From Lactiplantibacillus plantarum (GTDB taxonomy: Bacteria; Bacillota; Bacilli; Lactobacillales; Lactobacillaceae), in contig NZ_CP039121.1 of the NCBI RefSeq assembly GCF_014131735.1, positions 992,001 through 1,056,000 on the forward strand: a stretch of 64,000 nucleotides of DNA, read 5' to 3'. How positions within the stretch are numbered: position 1 is the stretch's first letter; every line of letters starts with the position of its first letter. The position numbers and the translations under genes are program-made. Positions 8,598 to 17,994 of the stretch are shown here, piece after piece. The notes under the pieces are model-generated. The model was not told where the DNA came from and did not search any database. It worked only from the letters and a program-made list of their open reading frames with translations.

Positions 8598-9883
8598 TGA
8601 AAATTATTAATGAAGATTTAGCTAGTTTAAAACGCTTAGTTCAAACGAAGACCCAACAATTGACTGACTTAAAGGTTGAATCAGCGGTTCGCGAAATTAT
8701 TGCCAATGTGATTAAAAACGGGGATGCCGCCGTCAAGGATTACGAAACCCAATTCGATAAGGTCACCTTGACCGACTTTAAGTTGTCACAAACTGTTATT
8801 GATGATGCTTATAACAATCTGGACCCGCAAGTGAAGGACGCCTTGTTGTTAGCTAAACGCAATATCACGAGTTTTCACGAAAAGGAAAAGGCGACTGGCT
8901 TTATTGATGCTGAACAGCCTGGCGTTCTACGAGGGCAGAAGTTAATGCCGCTTAATCGGGTTGGCTTATACGTTCCAGGTGGCACGGCAGCCTATCCATC
9001 GACTTTACTGATGAGTGCCTTGCCCGCTAAGATTGCCGGCGTTAATGAAGTCATTATGGTGACGCCACCACAAGTCGATGGCATCAATCCAGCCGTTCTT
9101 GCTGCAGCCAAAATCGCTGGCGTCGACGCCATCTATCAAGTGGGAGGCGCTCAAGCAATTGCTGCGTTAGCTTATGGGACTGAGTCGATTCCAGCGGTCG
9201 ACAAGATTATTGGTCCTGGGAACATTTTTGTGGCGACTGCTAAGAAGCAGGTCTTTGGTCAGGTGGCGATCGACATGGTGGCCGGCCCGTCAGAAATTGG
9301 TATTTTAGCGGATGATTCAGCTGATCCTCGGCAATTAGCGGCTGACTTATTGAGTCAAGCAGAACATGACCGTCGAGCCCGGCCAATCCTAATTACGGAT
9401 AGTGCCGACTTAGCGCAGGCCGTCAGTGACAACGTGACGTCACAGTTGAAAGTTTTGCCACGAGAAGCGATCGCTACCGACGCTGTTAACGAAAAAGGCT
9501 TCATTGCCGTTGTCGCAAAGGTTGAAGAAATGTTTGACTTGATGAATACGGTGGCACCAGAACACTTGGAAGTGCAATTGAAGAATCCAACTCAGTACTT
9601 GAATTTAATCAAAAATGCCGGGTCGGTCTTCTTAGGACGCTACGCCTCTGAACCACTCGGTGACTACGTTGCTGGTCCGAACCACATCTTACCAACGAGT
9701 GGCACGGCCCGTTTCTCATCACCACTTGGCGTCTATGATTTCGTTAAGCGAACGTCCTTTATCCAATACACTAAGGACGCTTTGGCTAAGGAAGCTCCGG
9801 CGATTACCACGTTGGCACGGGTCGAAGGTCTGGAAGGCCATGCTCGTGCGATTGAGAGTCGTTTTGACACCTATTACGATTAG
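8597..9883 (+). CDS. hisD: Histidinol dehydrogenase
   Basis: 428 residues, full length. It carries MVAGPSEIGILAD, the QAEHD motif and the catalytic Glu-His of VAPEHLE. It performs the final two oxidations of L-histidinol to L-histidine with NAD+ and a Zn2+ ion. The start ATG overlaps the hisG stop (TAATG). Histidinol is supplied by the PHP phosphatase encoded upstream. Confidence 0.97.
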   Translation: MKIINEDLASLKRLVQTKTQQLTDLKVESAVREIIANVIKNGDAAVKDYETQFDKVTLTDFKLSQTVIDDAYNNLDPQVKDALLLAKRNITSFHEKEKATGFIDAEQPGVLRGQKLMPLNRVGLYVPGGTAAYPSTLLMSALPAKIAGVNEVIMVTPPQVDGINPAVLAAAKIAGVDAIYQVGGAQAIAALAYGTESIPAVDKIIGPGNIFVATAKKQVFGQVAIDMVAGPSEIGILADDSADPRQLAADLLSQAEHDRRARPILITDSADLAQAVSDNVTSQLKVLPREAIATDAVNEKGFIAVVAKVEEMFDLMNTVAPEHLEVQLKNPTQYLNLIKNAGSVFLGRYASEPLGDYVAGPNHILPTSGTARFSSPLGVYDFVKRTSFIQYTKDALAKEAPAITTLARVEGLEGHARAIESRFDTYYD

Positions 9884-9955
9884 GGCGTAATTAGTAGTTG
9901 ATACTGATTGTGATTACAGCCGGTAGTCGTTTTAGCAGATGAGGAGGAAATGAAC

Positions 9956-10540
9956 ATGCGACAAGCAACGATTAAACGTGAAACGAAAGAAACCCAGATT
10001 GAAATCAGTTTGAATTTAGACGAACAGAGCGGTATCGAAATCGATACCGGGATAGGCTTTTTGAACCACATGTTGAACTTATTTGCGAAGCACGGGCGCT
10101 TCGGGTTGGTCGTGAAGTGTCACGGCGACCTCGACGTTGACCCGCACCACACTACTGAAGATACGGGAATCGTGCTTGGCGAATGCTTTAAGCAGGCGTT
10201 GGGTGATAAGCAGGGAATTGAACGGTACGGGACAGAATTTGTGCCAATGGATGAGACTTTAGGTCAGGTCAGTGTCGACCTAAGTGGACGGTCATACTTA
10301 GTTTTTGATGCCGAGCTCACGAATCCGCGGCTCGGTGGCTTAGATACGGAGACAGTCGAAGATTTCTTCCAAGCCGTGGCCTTTGCTGCTGAAATGAATT
10401 TGCACGCACGCATCCTGTACGGCCGTAACACTCACCACAAAGTTGAAAGTTTGTTCAAAGCGTTTGGGCGGGCAATGCGCGCGGCTGTCACGATTAATCC
10501 AGATATTCAGGGGGTCAACTCTACGAAAGGCGTGATTTAA
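9956..10540 (+). CDS. hisB: Imidazoleglycerol-phosphate dehydratase
   Basis: 194 residues, a monofunctional IGP dehydratase without the HAD phosphatase domain found in enterobacterial HisB, in agreement with a separate PHP-type phosphatase. The metal-binding repeats [21 protein letters not shown] and [18 protein letters not shown] are present. The start at 9956 is preferred to an in-frame ATG at 9950 because AGGAGG (9942-9947) would leave only 2 bases to the latter but 8 to the former. It is separated from hisD by a 72-base gap with no terminator. Confidence 0.95.
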   Translation: MRQATIKRETKETQIEISLNLDEQSGIEIDTGIGFLNHMLNLFAKHGRFGLVVKCHGDLDVDPHHTTEDTGIVLGECFKQALGDKQGIERYGTEFVPMDETLGQVSVDLSGRSYLVFDAELTNPRLGGLDTETVEDFFQAVAFAAEMNLHARILYGRNTHHKVESLFKAFGRAMRAAVTINPDIQGVNSTKGVI

Positions 10541-11167
10541 ATGTTTGCAATCGTCGATTATGATACGGGTAATACCCGTAATTTGAAGAAAGCTTTTGAC
10601 TACCTGCAAGTGTCAACCATCTTAACGGCTGACCCGCAACAATTAGCGGCCGCTGACGCAGTTATTTTACCCGGTGTGGGAGCTTTCGCAGCTGCAATGG
10701 CCGCTTTAAAAGAACGCCAGTTAGTCGGCGTGTTACAAGCATTGGCGCGGAGTGGCAAACCCGTTCTCGGTATTTGCTTAGGCATGCAGCTCTTGTTTGA
10801 AAGTAGTTCCGAGTACGGCGAGCATGCTGGGCTAGGCTTGTTAAGCGGCCGGGTTAGCGCTTTGCCAACGGACTTGAATGTCAAAGTCCCACAGATGGGG
10901 TGGAATCAGAACGAGCTTCGGCGTCCTGATAGTCCCTTTGCCAGTATTGACGCGGCCTATACTTACTTCGTTCATTCGTACTATGCGGTATGTCCGGCAA
11001 CTGAAATCGTGGCGACAGTTCAACACGGCGTCCAGGTTCCAAGTATTGTTCAGCATCAAAATGTGATTGGGATGCAGTTTCACCCGGAGAAGAGTGGTCG
11101 AGTCGGATTACAACAACTAGCAGCTTTTAAGGAAATGGTGAGTGCAAATGATTTTTCCAGCAATTGA
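10541..11167 (+). CDS. hisH: Imidazole glycerol phosphate synthase, glutaminase subunit
   Basis: 208 residues, a class I glutamine amidotransferase. The nucleophile Cys is in GICLGMQLLFE and the His-Glu pair in MQFHPEKSGRVG. It produces ammonia that is channelled to HisF to form IGP and AICAR. The start follows the hisB stop codon without a gap, and its 3' end overlaps the hisA reading frame. Confidence 0.96.
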   Translation: MFAIVDYDTGNTRNLKKAFDYLQVSTILTADPQQLAAADAVILPGVGAFAAAMAALKERQLVGVLQALARSGKPVLGICLGMQLLFESSSEYGEHAGLGLLSGRVSALPTDLNVKVPQMGWNQNELRRPDSPFASIDAAYTYFVHSYYAVCPATEIVATVQHGVQVPSIVQHQNVIGMQFHPEKSGRVGLQQLAAFKEMVSANDFSSN

Positions 11168-11867
11168 TTTACGAGCCGGTCAGAGTGTCCGGCTCTACCA
11201 AGGTGATTTTAAACAGGCGACATTGATTAATCCTGATCCTGTCGTTCAAGCCCAACAAATTAACGCAGCGGGCTTGCAGCAATTACACATGGTCGATTTG
11301 GACGGTGCCAAGTCAGGGCGCCCAGAAAACTTCGCGACAATCACGGCGATCCGGCAAGCATTTACCGGGACGATCGAGCTCGGTGGAGGTATTCGAACCT
11401 ACGAGCTGGCGACTCGTTATCTCGAATTAGGAATCGATCGCTTAATCTTGGGGTCAGTTGCGTTGACTGATCCACGACTGGTCAAACGACTGTTAAGTGA
11501 GTTTGGTGGTGAGCGAATTGTGATTGGGTTAGACGGAACCAATGGTTATGTGGCAATTAAAGGCTGGTTGGAGCAGTCACAGACCAAGATGAGTACATTA
11601 ATGAAGACAATGACTACGAGTGGTGCCAAGCACTTTATCGTGACCGATGTCGCCCGTGATGGCACGATGCAAGGCCCTAACCTTGCGTTATACCAAGAAC
11701 TACAAGCACAGGTGCCCACGGCCAACCTGATTGCCAGCGGTGGCGTTCGGAATTTGACCGATGTTCAAGTGTTACAAGCCAGTGGGTTCAAGGATGTTAT
11801 TATTGGCAAGGCGTTAGCTGAAGGCGGTGTGACACTGGCCGAATTAGCGGGGGTGACTGAATGTTAG
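11148..11867 (+). CDS. hisA: ProFAR isomerase (phosphoribosylformimino-AICAR isomerase)
   Basis: 239 residues, a (beta/alpha)8 barrel with the half-barrel phosphate-binding repeats (GGGIR; ASGGVRN) and a catalytic Asp in PAIDLRAG. It opens the ribose ring of ProFAR to PRFAR, the substrate of HisF/HisH. The family usually starts at MIFPAIDL, giving 11148; an in-frame GTG at 11142 has slightly better spacing to AAGGA and would add two residues. It overlaps hisH by about 20 bases and hisF by 7. Confidence 0.95.
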   Translation: MIFPAIDLRAGQSVRLYQGDFKQATLINPDPVVQAQQINAAGLQQLHMVDLDGAKSGRPENFATITAIRQAFTGTIELGGGIRTYELATRYLELGIDRLILGSVALTDPRLVKRLLSEFGGERIVIGLDGTNGYVAIKGWLEQSQTKMSTLMKTMTTSGAKHFIVTDVARDGTMQGPNLALYQELQAQVPTANLIASGGVRNLTDVQVLQASGFKDVIIGKALAEGGVTLAELAGVTEC

Positions 11868-12619
11868 CAAAGCGGATTATTCCGTGCTTGGATGTGGCGG
11901 ATGGTCGGGTCAAGAAGGGCGTTAATTTCGTCAACTTGACGGATGTCGGAGATCCGGTGGCGATTGCAGCTGCCTATCAGCAACAGGGCGCGGATGAACT
12001 TGTCTTTTTAGATATTGCAGCCACCAATGAGCACCGCGAGACGATGGCCGCCATGGTCGAACAAGTCTCAGCTCAGGTCTTCATGCCACTGACGATTGGT
12101 GGCGGAATTACAAGCGTTGCTGATATGCAACGAATCTTACGTGCGGGTGCTGATAAGACGGCTATTAATTCGGCTGCAGTTGCCAACCCTGAACTGATTC
12201 GTGCCGGTGCTGAAAAATTTGGCAACCAGTGCATTGTTGTTGCGATTGACGCGGCGTGGGATGCGGCAGCTGGTCAATATCGTGTCTATACACATGGGGG
12301 TCAGCAAGCGACCGACCTCGATGCAGTGGCGTGGGCCAAGCAAGCGGTCGCCTTAGGGGCTGGCGAGTTATTGGTCACTAGCATGGATCGCGATGGCACT
12401 AAGGCGGGGTTTGATACCAAGTTATATCAGGCCCTGGGAGCAGCGGTCAATGTGCCAATCATTGCCAGCGGCGGTGCGGGTAACTTACAAGACTTTGTGG
12501 ATGTTTTTAGCACAACCCCGGTTGATGGTGCATTGGCGGCTTCCGTCTTTCACTTTGGCGAGTTAACGATTGCAGATGTCAAAGCGACATTAAGAAAACA
12601 AGGAGTGGTCGTAAGATGA
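11861..12619 (+). CDS. hisF: Imidazole glycerol phosphate synthase, cyclase subunit
   Basis: 252 residues, a (beta/alpha)8 barrel. It begins [22 protein letters not shown] with the catalytic Asp of CLDV; the second Asp is in [13 protein letters not shown]. Phosphate-binding loops are GGGI and ASGGAG. It uses HisH-derived ammonia to convert PRFAR into IGP and AICAR. The start overlaps the hisA end, and its last bases overlap the hisI start (ATGA). Confidence 0.97.
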   Translation: MLAKRIIPCLDVADGRVKKGVNFVNLTDVGDPVAIAAAYQQQGADELVFLDIAATNEHRETMAAMVEQVSAQVFMPLTIGGGITSVADMQRILRAGADKTAINSAAVANPELIRAGAEKFGNQCIVVAIDAAWDAAAGQYRVYTHGGQQATDLDAVAWAKQAVALGAGELLVTSMDRDGTKAGFDTKLYQALGAAVNVPIIASGGAGNLQDFVDVFSTTPVDGALAASVFHFGELTIADVKATLRKQGVVVR

Positions 12620-12942
12620 AACCAGACTTTGAAAAGGGTGACGGCTTACTGACAACGGTCGTCACCGACGCGGATACGAAGGATGTCTTAATGGTCGCGT
12701 GGATGAACGCGGAAAGCTATCAACGGACATTGGCGTCGGGCCAGACGTGGTTTTGGTCACGGTCTCGGCAAGAACTTTGGCACAAAGGCGCTACGAGCGG
12801 CAATTTACAAGATGTCGTTAGTATGACGCTGGATTGCGATCAAGATACACTATTGGTCGCAGTTCATCCGCATGGTCCTGCTTGTCATACGGGACATACG
12901 AGTTGTTTCTTTAACTCGGTTGAACTAGAACCGGGCGCCTAA
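12616..12942 (+). CDS. hisI: Phosphoribosyl-AMP cyclohydrolase
   Basis: 108 residues. Metal-binding residues lie in [10 protein letters not shown] and CHTGHTSCF. It hydrolyses the adenine ring of PR-AMP to ProFAR. It is monofunctional; HisE activity is encoded separately further down. The 4-base ATGA overlap with hisF indicates coupled translation. Confidence 0.96.
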   Translation: MKPDFEKGDGLLTTVVTDADTKDVLMVAWMNAESYQRTLASGQTWFWSRSRQELWHKGATSGNLQDVVSMTLDCDQDTLLVAVHPHGPACHTGHTSCFFNSVELEPGA

Positions 12943-13082
12943 GGATTGATGACGATAGCCGCATGAGTTGGGAGTTAGATGGCTGATTGGTTGGAAAATG
13001 CGGTCCCAACGGTCGATAAGCAGGATTGTTTTTAACCCGTATTAAATTGATGAATATATTATAGAAGAAAGTGGTGTCGAAT

Positions 13083-13403
13083 ATGCAAAATATGGAAGAA
13101 TTATACGAACTGATCAAACAACGGAAGGCAACGCCTAAGAAGGGCTCCTACACAGATTATTTATTTACTAAGGGACTGGATAAGATTTTAAAAAAGGTTG
13201 GTGAGGAATCAACCGAAGTTATTGTGGCGGCCAAAAATCCCGGTGACGACGAATTAACCTATGAGACAGCCGACTTGTTGTATCACGTTTTAGTGTTATT
13301 GGTCGAACGTGGTGTTAGTTTTGACCAGATTAAGCAAGAATTGGCTAAACGTGAAGGTAAGATGAGTGACTATAAGGATCGGCCCGAAATTAAGAACCTA
13401 TAG
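13083..13403 (+). CDS. hisE: Phosphoribosyl-ATP pyrophosphatase
   Basis: 106 residues, an all-helical MazG-like pyrophosphohydrolase with the motif [14 protein letters not shown] and [14 protein letters not shown]. It removes pyrophosphate from PR-ATP. The start at 13083 is chosen by family length; an in-frame GTG at 13071 would add four residues and neither has a strong ribosome binding site. It stands 140 bases after hisI, the largest gap inside the operon, but no terminator was seen there. hisC follows after 11 bases. Confidence 0.93.
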   Translation: MQNMEELYELIKQRKATPKKGSYTDYLFTKGLDKILKKVGEESTEVIVAAKNPGDDELTYETADLLYHVLVLLVERGVSFDQIKQELAKREGKMSDYKDRPEIKNL

Positions 13404-13414
13404 GAGGTAGCCGA

Positions 13415-14485
13415 ATGAAAGCTAGTATTGAACAGTTAGAACCCTATGTGCCCGAAAAGCCGTTGGCGACCCTCCAAGCTGAGTTAGGATTGACAGAATT
13501 AGTCCGGTTATCAGCTAACGAGAACCCGTATGGCACCTCGCCAAAAGTGGCGACCGCTGTGAAGAATTGGGACTTCACCCAGAGTAATCGTTATCCCGAT
13601 GCCGACGCACAGAAGTTACGACAAGCAGTGGCCCAGCAACAGGGAATCGACCCGAATAGCATCGTTTTTAGTGTGGGTCTTGATGAGATGATCGTGATGT
13701 TATCACGGACGTTCTTAGCCACCAACGACCAGGTGCTAGTGTCCGCACCGACGTTTTCAGAATATGGACTACATGCTGAGATCGAGGGGGGGCAATTAAT
13801 CAGTGTGCCAACGTTGCCTAATGACCATGTGAACTTCGAAGGCTTAATGAAGGCCATTACGCCCCACGTGAAGATGGTTTGGCTGTGCAATCCGAACAAT
13901 CCGACGGGCACCGTGGAATCATTAGCGGCAATTGAAGCGTTCGTCCAGCAAGTACCCCCGGAGACGATGGTCCTGATTGATGAAGCCTACATTGATTTTA
14001 CACCGGGCGCGGCTCAAGTAACGGCCATGCAGTTACCAGCCAAGTACCCGAATGTAGTAGTCATGCGGACATTCTCCAAAGCATATGGGTTAGCTAACTT
14101 TCGAATCGGGTACGCCGTTTTTAATACCAAATATGCCGCAACGATGCAAACTATTCGGCTTCCATACAATGTGAATTCCTTGGCTCAAGTGGCAGCCCTG
14201 GCGGCAATCGATGATCCTAATTTTGTGAAACAAACGGTCCAAAAAAATGCGACGGAACGTGCTAAGTGGATGGCATTCTTTGATGATCAGGGTGTCACTT
14301 ACGATCAATCTGGCGCGAACTTCATTTTCTTTAAGTATCCGAGTGCCACGCAACTGGCTGACTATTTAGTGCACCATGGGTATCTGATTCGCACTGGCTT
14401 ACGGCCAGGGTGGTTACGACTAACGGTCGGAACGGCTAACGATAATCAGCAACTCCAACAATTAATTCGTGAGTTTAAGGCCTAG
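13415..14485 (+). CDS. hisC: Histidinol-phosphate aminotransferase
   Basis: 356 residues, a fold type I PLP enzyme. It has LSANENPYGTS near the start, NPNNPTG, DEAYIDF, and the PLP-binding Lys in RTFSKAYGLANFRIGY. It transfers an amino group from glutamate to imidazole-acetol phosphate. AGGAGG lies 8 bases upstream of the start. It is the last gene of the operon, followed closely by a terminator. Confidence 0.96.
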   Translation: MKASIEQLEPYVPEKPLATLQAELGLTELVRLSANENPYGTSPKVATAVKNWDFTQSNRYPDADAQKLRQAVAQQQGIDPNSIVFSVGLDEMIVMLSRTFLATNDQVLVSAPTFSEYGLHAEIEGGQLISVPTLPNDHVNFEGLMKAITPHVKMVWLCNPNNPTGTVESLAAIEAFVQQVPPETMVLIDEAYIDFTPGAAQVTAMQLPAKYPNVVVMRTFSKAYGLANFRIGYAVFNTKYAATMQTIRLPYNVNSLAQVAALAAIDDPNFVKQTVQKNATERAKWMAFFDDQGVTYDQSGANFIFFKYPSATQLADYLVHHGYLIRTGLRPGWLRLTVGTANDNQQLQQLIREFKA

Positions 14486-14494
14486 AATTGGCGC

Positions 14495-14526
14495 AAAGAA
14501 ACCTGAGTAATCGGTTTCTTTTTTTG
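14495..14526 (+). terminator. Terminator of the his operon
   Basis: AAAGAAACC paired with GGTTTCTTT, followed by a T-run, ten bases after the hisC stop codon. Confidence 0.9.
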
Positions 14527-14670
14527 TTGCCCTAACTGCTGAATAAATTCGAGGCAGCTGGTCCGCAAGGATAGTTGTCAATAACACCTGCTAAACCATT
14601 AACTCAAGTGTTGACTTCGACGCCACTCTAAGCAGTAAAATTAGGGTGATAAAATACAGGAGGGACAACA

Positions 14671-15225
14671 ATGTCAGAATTAGATAAATTAGCAGCTGGG
14701 GAATGGTATCAATTTAAAGATGCTGAGGTGGCCGCTCAAAAAGCGCGGGCTGCCAAGTTATGTCAAGAGTTCAATCAGATCGATGCAACAAATCCAGATG
14801 CGCAAACTGCCAAGATTCAAGAGATTCTTGGTAGTTACGGTCGCAATCTTTCCGTTCAAGCAGACTTTAATTGTGATAATGGTCGTAATATTCATGTTGG
14901 TGATAATTTTCTTAGTAATTATAACTTAACTATTTTGGATATCGCGCCAGTTCATATAGGGGATAACGTGATGATTGGCCCCAATGTTGATATTTATACG
15001 GTCAATCACCCGTTGACGGCTAGTGGTCGACGTGCTAGCTTGGCCCAGGGTCATCCAGTCACGATTGGTCATGATGTTTGGATTGGGGGGAGAGCGGTGA
15101 TTACGCCCGGCGTGACGATTGGTAATAATGTTGTGATTGCGGCTGGAGCAGTCGTTACTCATGACATGCCTGATAATACGTTGGTGGCCGGGGTACCAGC
15201 CAAAGTTATTCGACAATTAGAATAA
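14671..15225 (+). CDS. Sugar O-acetyltransferase, hexapeptide-repeat (Maa/LacA type)
   Basis: 184 residues. The N-terminal Mac domain (EWYQFKDAEVAAQKARAAKL) precedes left-handed beta-helix hexapeptide repeats, with the acetyl-CoA site IGHDVWIGGRAVITPGVTIGNNVVIAAGAVVT. The catalytic His is in YTVNHPL. It is predicted to acetylate maltose, galactosides or a related sugar in the cytoplasm. The length matches the family. AGGAGGG lies upstream of the ATG. Monocistronic by appearance. Confidence 0.9.
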   Translation: MSELDKLAAGEWYQFKDAEVAAQKARAAKLCQEFNQIDATNPDAQTAKIQEILGSYGRNLSVQADFNCDNGRNIHVGDNFLSNYNLTILDIAPVHIGDNVMIGPNVDIYTVNHPLTASGRRASLAQGHPVTIGHDVWIGGRAVITPGVTIGNNVVIAAGAVVTHDMPDNTLVAGVPAKVIRQLE

Positions 15226-15256
15226 GAAAGGTCGCAATTGGCTAGCTTTTTGGGCA

Positions 15257-15304
15257 CTTATTTTACTCATTGGCATGATGAGTCGTAAATACGACGAAAA
15301 TAAG
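15257..15304 (+). other. Possible three-way-junction RNA structure upstream of terC
   Basis: CTTATTTT (15257-15264) pairs with AAAATAAG (15297-15304). Inside, ACTCAT pairs with ATGAGT and CGTA with TACG, giving a closed three-stem arrangement. It lies about 97 bases before the terC start. It does not match the yybP-ykoY consensus that I know for some TerC-family genes. Confidence 0.35.
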
Positions 15305-15400
15305 GTTTATTTTTGAAAATTAGTCCACGTAAGCGGCACCAATTATTTTTACAGGTATACTTAGATTAACAAACTAATATTAAGAGAAAGAGGATGCCGT

Positions 15401-16174
15401 TTGTTACATTTAATCGAACAGTTGTATGGACCCTTCTTCAGTGCGACTAACTGGGGTAACGTCATCACATCTGCTAATGACTGGTTAATCATTTTATCGT
15501 TAGCAATTATTGAGTGTTTACTATCAGTTGATAATGCCGTTGTCTTAGCTGCTCAGACCCAGAGTTTAGATAATTTACAAGAGCGGGAAAAATCGTTATT
15601 CTATGGCTTGTGGGGGGCCTATATCTTTCGGTTTTTAATCATTGGGATTGGCACGTATTTGATCAGTTTTTGGGAGATCAAAGTGTTAGGTGCGGCTTAC
15701 CTTGGGTACTTGGTGTATCGATACTTTAGTCAGCCGAAAAATGGGGCCAAGGTGGCACAGAAACCCAAGCAACAACGACGCTTCTTCGGACTAAGCAACT
15801 TCTGGTCGGTCGTCATTCAGATTGAAATGATGGATATCATTTTCTCAATTGATTCTGTATTGGCGTCATTGGCAATTTCGGATAATCCGGTGATTGTTTT
15901 GATTGGTGGGATGATTGGGATTGCCTGCATGCGGGGCATTGCCGAGGTCATTATGCGCTTAATGCGCAAGATTCCCGAGTTGGAAACCATGGCGTATTGC
16001 TTGATTGTCTTGATTGCCATCAAATTATTTATTTCAATTCCTGCCATTGGTTGGGATATTCCCGCAACGGCTTTTGGTGGTATCGTATTAGTAGCATTTA
16101 TTATTACGTTGCTGATTCATTTTTGGCGTCGGCGCCGCAATGAACAGTGCGTGGAAGGAAAGGTGCGTAAATGA
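15401..16174 (+). CDS. TerC family integral membrane protein
   Basis: 257 residues, about seven membrane segments, with the TerC signature acidic motifs IIECLLSVDNAVVLA and MMDIIFSIDSVLASLA. Relatives (YceF/YkoY type) are implicated in Mn2+ export or in metal loading of exported proteins. The start is TTG at 15401 with AGAGG 8 bases before it; the nearby ATG at 15394 is out of frame. The stop overlaps the start of the next gene (ATGATGA), so they are probably cotranscribed. Confidence 0.88.
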   Translation: MLHLIEQLYGPFFSATNWGNVITSANDWLIILSLAIIECLLSVDNAVVLAAQTQSLDNLQEREKSLFYGLWGAYIFRFLIIGIGTYLISFWEIKVLGAAYLGYLVYRYFSQPKNGAKVAQKPKQQRRFFGLSNFWSVVIQIEMMDIIFSIDSVLASLAISDNPVIVLIGGMIGIACMRGIAEVIMRLMRKIPELETMAYCLIVLIAIKLFISIPAIGWDIPATAFGGIVLVAFIITLLIHFWRRRRNEQCVEGKVRK

Positions 16175-17031
16175 TGAAATTAGGTTGGATTGGTACCGGC
16201 GTCATGGGGGCAGCGATTGTCCGTAACCTGATGACGGCCGGCTATGACGTGACGGTTTATAATCGAACAAAAAGTAAGGCGGATGCGCTAGTTGCGGCGG
16301 GGGCCACTTGGGCTGATACACCGGCTGCCGTGGCAGAAACGAGTGACGTGATTTTCACCATGGTTGGGTTCCCACGGGACGTCGAACAAGTTTATTTTGG
16401 TGATCACGGGATTTTCAGTGGATTGGCCGCTGGAAAAACGGTAATTGACATGACGACGAGCCAACCCAAGTTAGCCGTTAAAATTGCGACGTACGCGCGT
16501 GAACATGACATGCACGCTTTGGATGCGCCCGTGTCCGGCGGTGATATTGGCGCCAAAAACGCCACTTTGACGGTGATGGTCGGTGGCGATGCCGATACGT
16601 ACGAGGCGATGTTACCATTATTTAATGTGCTTGGTCACAAGGTCAATCATTTTGGGGATGCTGGTACTGGTCAACATGCCAAGATGGCCAATCAGATCAT
16701 GATTGCAGGGACGATGACTGGGTTAACTGAAATGTTATTGTATACCAAGGCAGCCGGTCTTGATCCGGAAAAAGTCTTGGCAACGTTATCTAGCGGTGGT
16801 GCTGACAACTGGAGCATGGATAATTACGTGCCCCGGATTCTGAAGGACGATTACACGCCCGGCTTTTTTGCCCGCCATTTTCTTAAAGATTTGCGGATTG
16901 CTTTGAGTGAGGCGGATGCGATGGGACTTAATCTGGTTGCGACGGCGCAGGCTAAACGACTTTATGAAGTAATGGTCGATGTCAAAGGCTTGGGTGATCA
17001 AGGAACTCAGGGATTGATTAATATTTATTAG
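16171..17031 (+). CDS. NAD(P)-dependent beta-hydroxyacid dehydrogenase (3-hydroxyisobutyrate dehydrogenase-like)
   Basis: 286 residues. It has an N-terminal Rossmann motif GWIGTGVMG, the substrate-binding signature DAPVSGGDIGAKN and a catalytic Lys in GQHAKMANQI. Members oxidise or reduce 3-hydroxyisobutyrate, tartronate semialdehyde or related acids; the exact substrate is not readable. The start overlaps the end of terC. GGAAAGG lies upstream. A terminator follows 60 bases downstream. Confidence 0.88.
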   Translation: MMKLGWIGTGVMGAAIVRNLMTAGYDVTVYNRTKSKADALVAAGATWADTPAAVAETSDVIFTMVGFPRDVEQVYFGDHGIFSGLAAGKTVIDMTTSQPKLAVKIATYAREHDMHALDAPVSGGDIGAKNATLTVMVGGDADTYEAMLPLFNVLGHKVNHFGDAGTGQHAKMANQIMIAGTMTGLTEMLLYTKAAGLDPEKVLATLSSGGADNWSMDNYVPRILKDDYTPGFFARHFLKDLRIALSEADAMGLNLVATAQAKRLYEVMVDVKGLGDQGTQGLINIY

Positions 17032-17092
17032 CACGTGGCTGACTTGATGAAAGTCGCTCAAACATCATATATTTATTGAAATAATAGTTATC

Positions 17093-17139
17093 AAGGCGGG
17101 AATTCAGCGAGTTTAATCTTTCTGAATCCCCGTCTTTTA
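17093..17139 (+). terminator. Terminator after terC-dehydrogenase pair
   Basis: AAGGCGGGAATTCAG (17093-17107) pairs with CTGAATCCCCGTCTT (17122-17136), then TTTT. Confidence 0.85.
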
Positions 17140-17173
17140 TTAACATGATACGCATTATGCGAGGTAATTTGTC

Positions 17174-17814
17174 ATGAATCGTGATTAAAACGTGCCAGTT
17201 ATGTCAGTTCAAAAGCAGCCAGCTTAGGCCTGCTGGAAAAAAGTTCGAGTTAGCGTAAAATTACTTAGTTGGCGCGTCCTACGCCGACTTCCAGGCATTT
17301 CTGCCAATTGCTGGAACGCGGTGGACACAGATTTAAGCCGCAGACCACGTCTTAAATACTGGTCTTCCACGCTTTAATGCCATATTGGTGAAACGTGCTC
17401 GGGTCAGACAGAAAATGATATTGTAATAATTTACTATTCCCAAATCACCATAGTAATAATTAAACGTCTCGACAAAGTGGTTAACGCCACCCTAACATTA
17501 TGTTTAAATTTCCAGTAAAAAATATAGTCAGCGACTAATTGTACCAAGTTAAGTGGCTGTTCATTTGCCATTTGAGCGGCTTCCCGACTGGAGGGGCTGG
17601 GTGACAATGCTCAGTAGCCAAATTATTCTTAGCTGGAAGTGTTTTTCTTCCGGCTTAGAATAAGACTCGTATTTGAGATGACGCGGGTTATGCGTTAGCT
17701 CAAATCGACGTCGGCTGCGTTCCAGCAATTGGCACCCAGCCCCGGAGGTAGGCATAGGACGCGCACCGGCTGACGAACAGTAATTTAACTGGCACGTTTT
17801 AATCACGATTCATG
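17174..17814. repeat. Structured repeat element with terminal inverted repeats, copy 1
   Basis: About 640 bases bounded by perfect 28-base inverted repeats: CATGAATCGTGATTAAAACG at the left end and its complement at the right. It lies in opposite orientation to the copy at 33.09-33.97 kb. The shared blocks include TGCCAATTGCTGGAACGC and a hairpin-forming TTATTCTTAGC/GCTTAGAATAA. It contains no transposase. An open frame on the minus strand (17561-17806) resembles one in the other copy but has no ribosome binding site. It lies between the dehydrogenase terminator and the nox terminator, that is, in a convergent intergenic region, which fits insertion into neutral sites. No clear target duplication was seen. 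Confidence 0.8.
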
Positions 17815-17918
17815 CTGAGTAATAACTAGTACAACGTCTAGCATGGTATTTTATGAAACGATATCTAAAAATAAACTTGGTATACTGTCAATCTTGATGA
17901 CTAGCATTTTGATGCATT

Positions 17919-17961
17919 AAAAAACGGATTCTTCAACGATGTGTGGCTGAGGAATCCGTTT
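17919..17961 (-). terminator. Terminator of nox
   Basis: On the minus strand AAACGGATTCCTC pairs with GAAGAATCCGTTT, followed by a T-run. Confidence 0.85.
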
Positions 17962-17994
17962 GATGTTTCATGGCTTAATTAAGGCCTAATTGAT

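Noticed and set aside
17561..17806. Open frame in repeat copy 1 that is conserved in copy 2 (33094-33387)
   Set aside because: The similarity follows from the DNA repeat itself, the frame starts inside the terminal inverted repeat, there is no ribosome binding site, and the 3' ends diverge.
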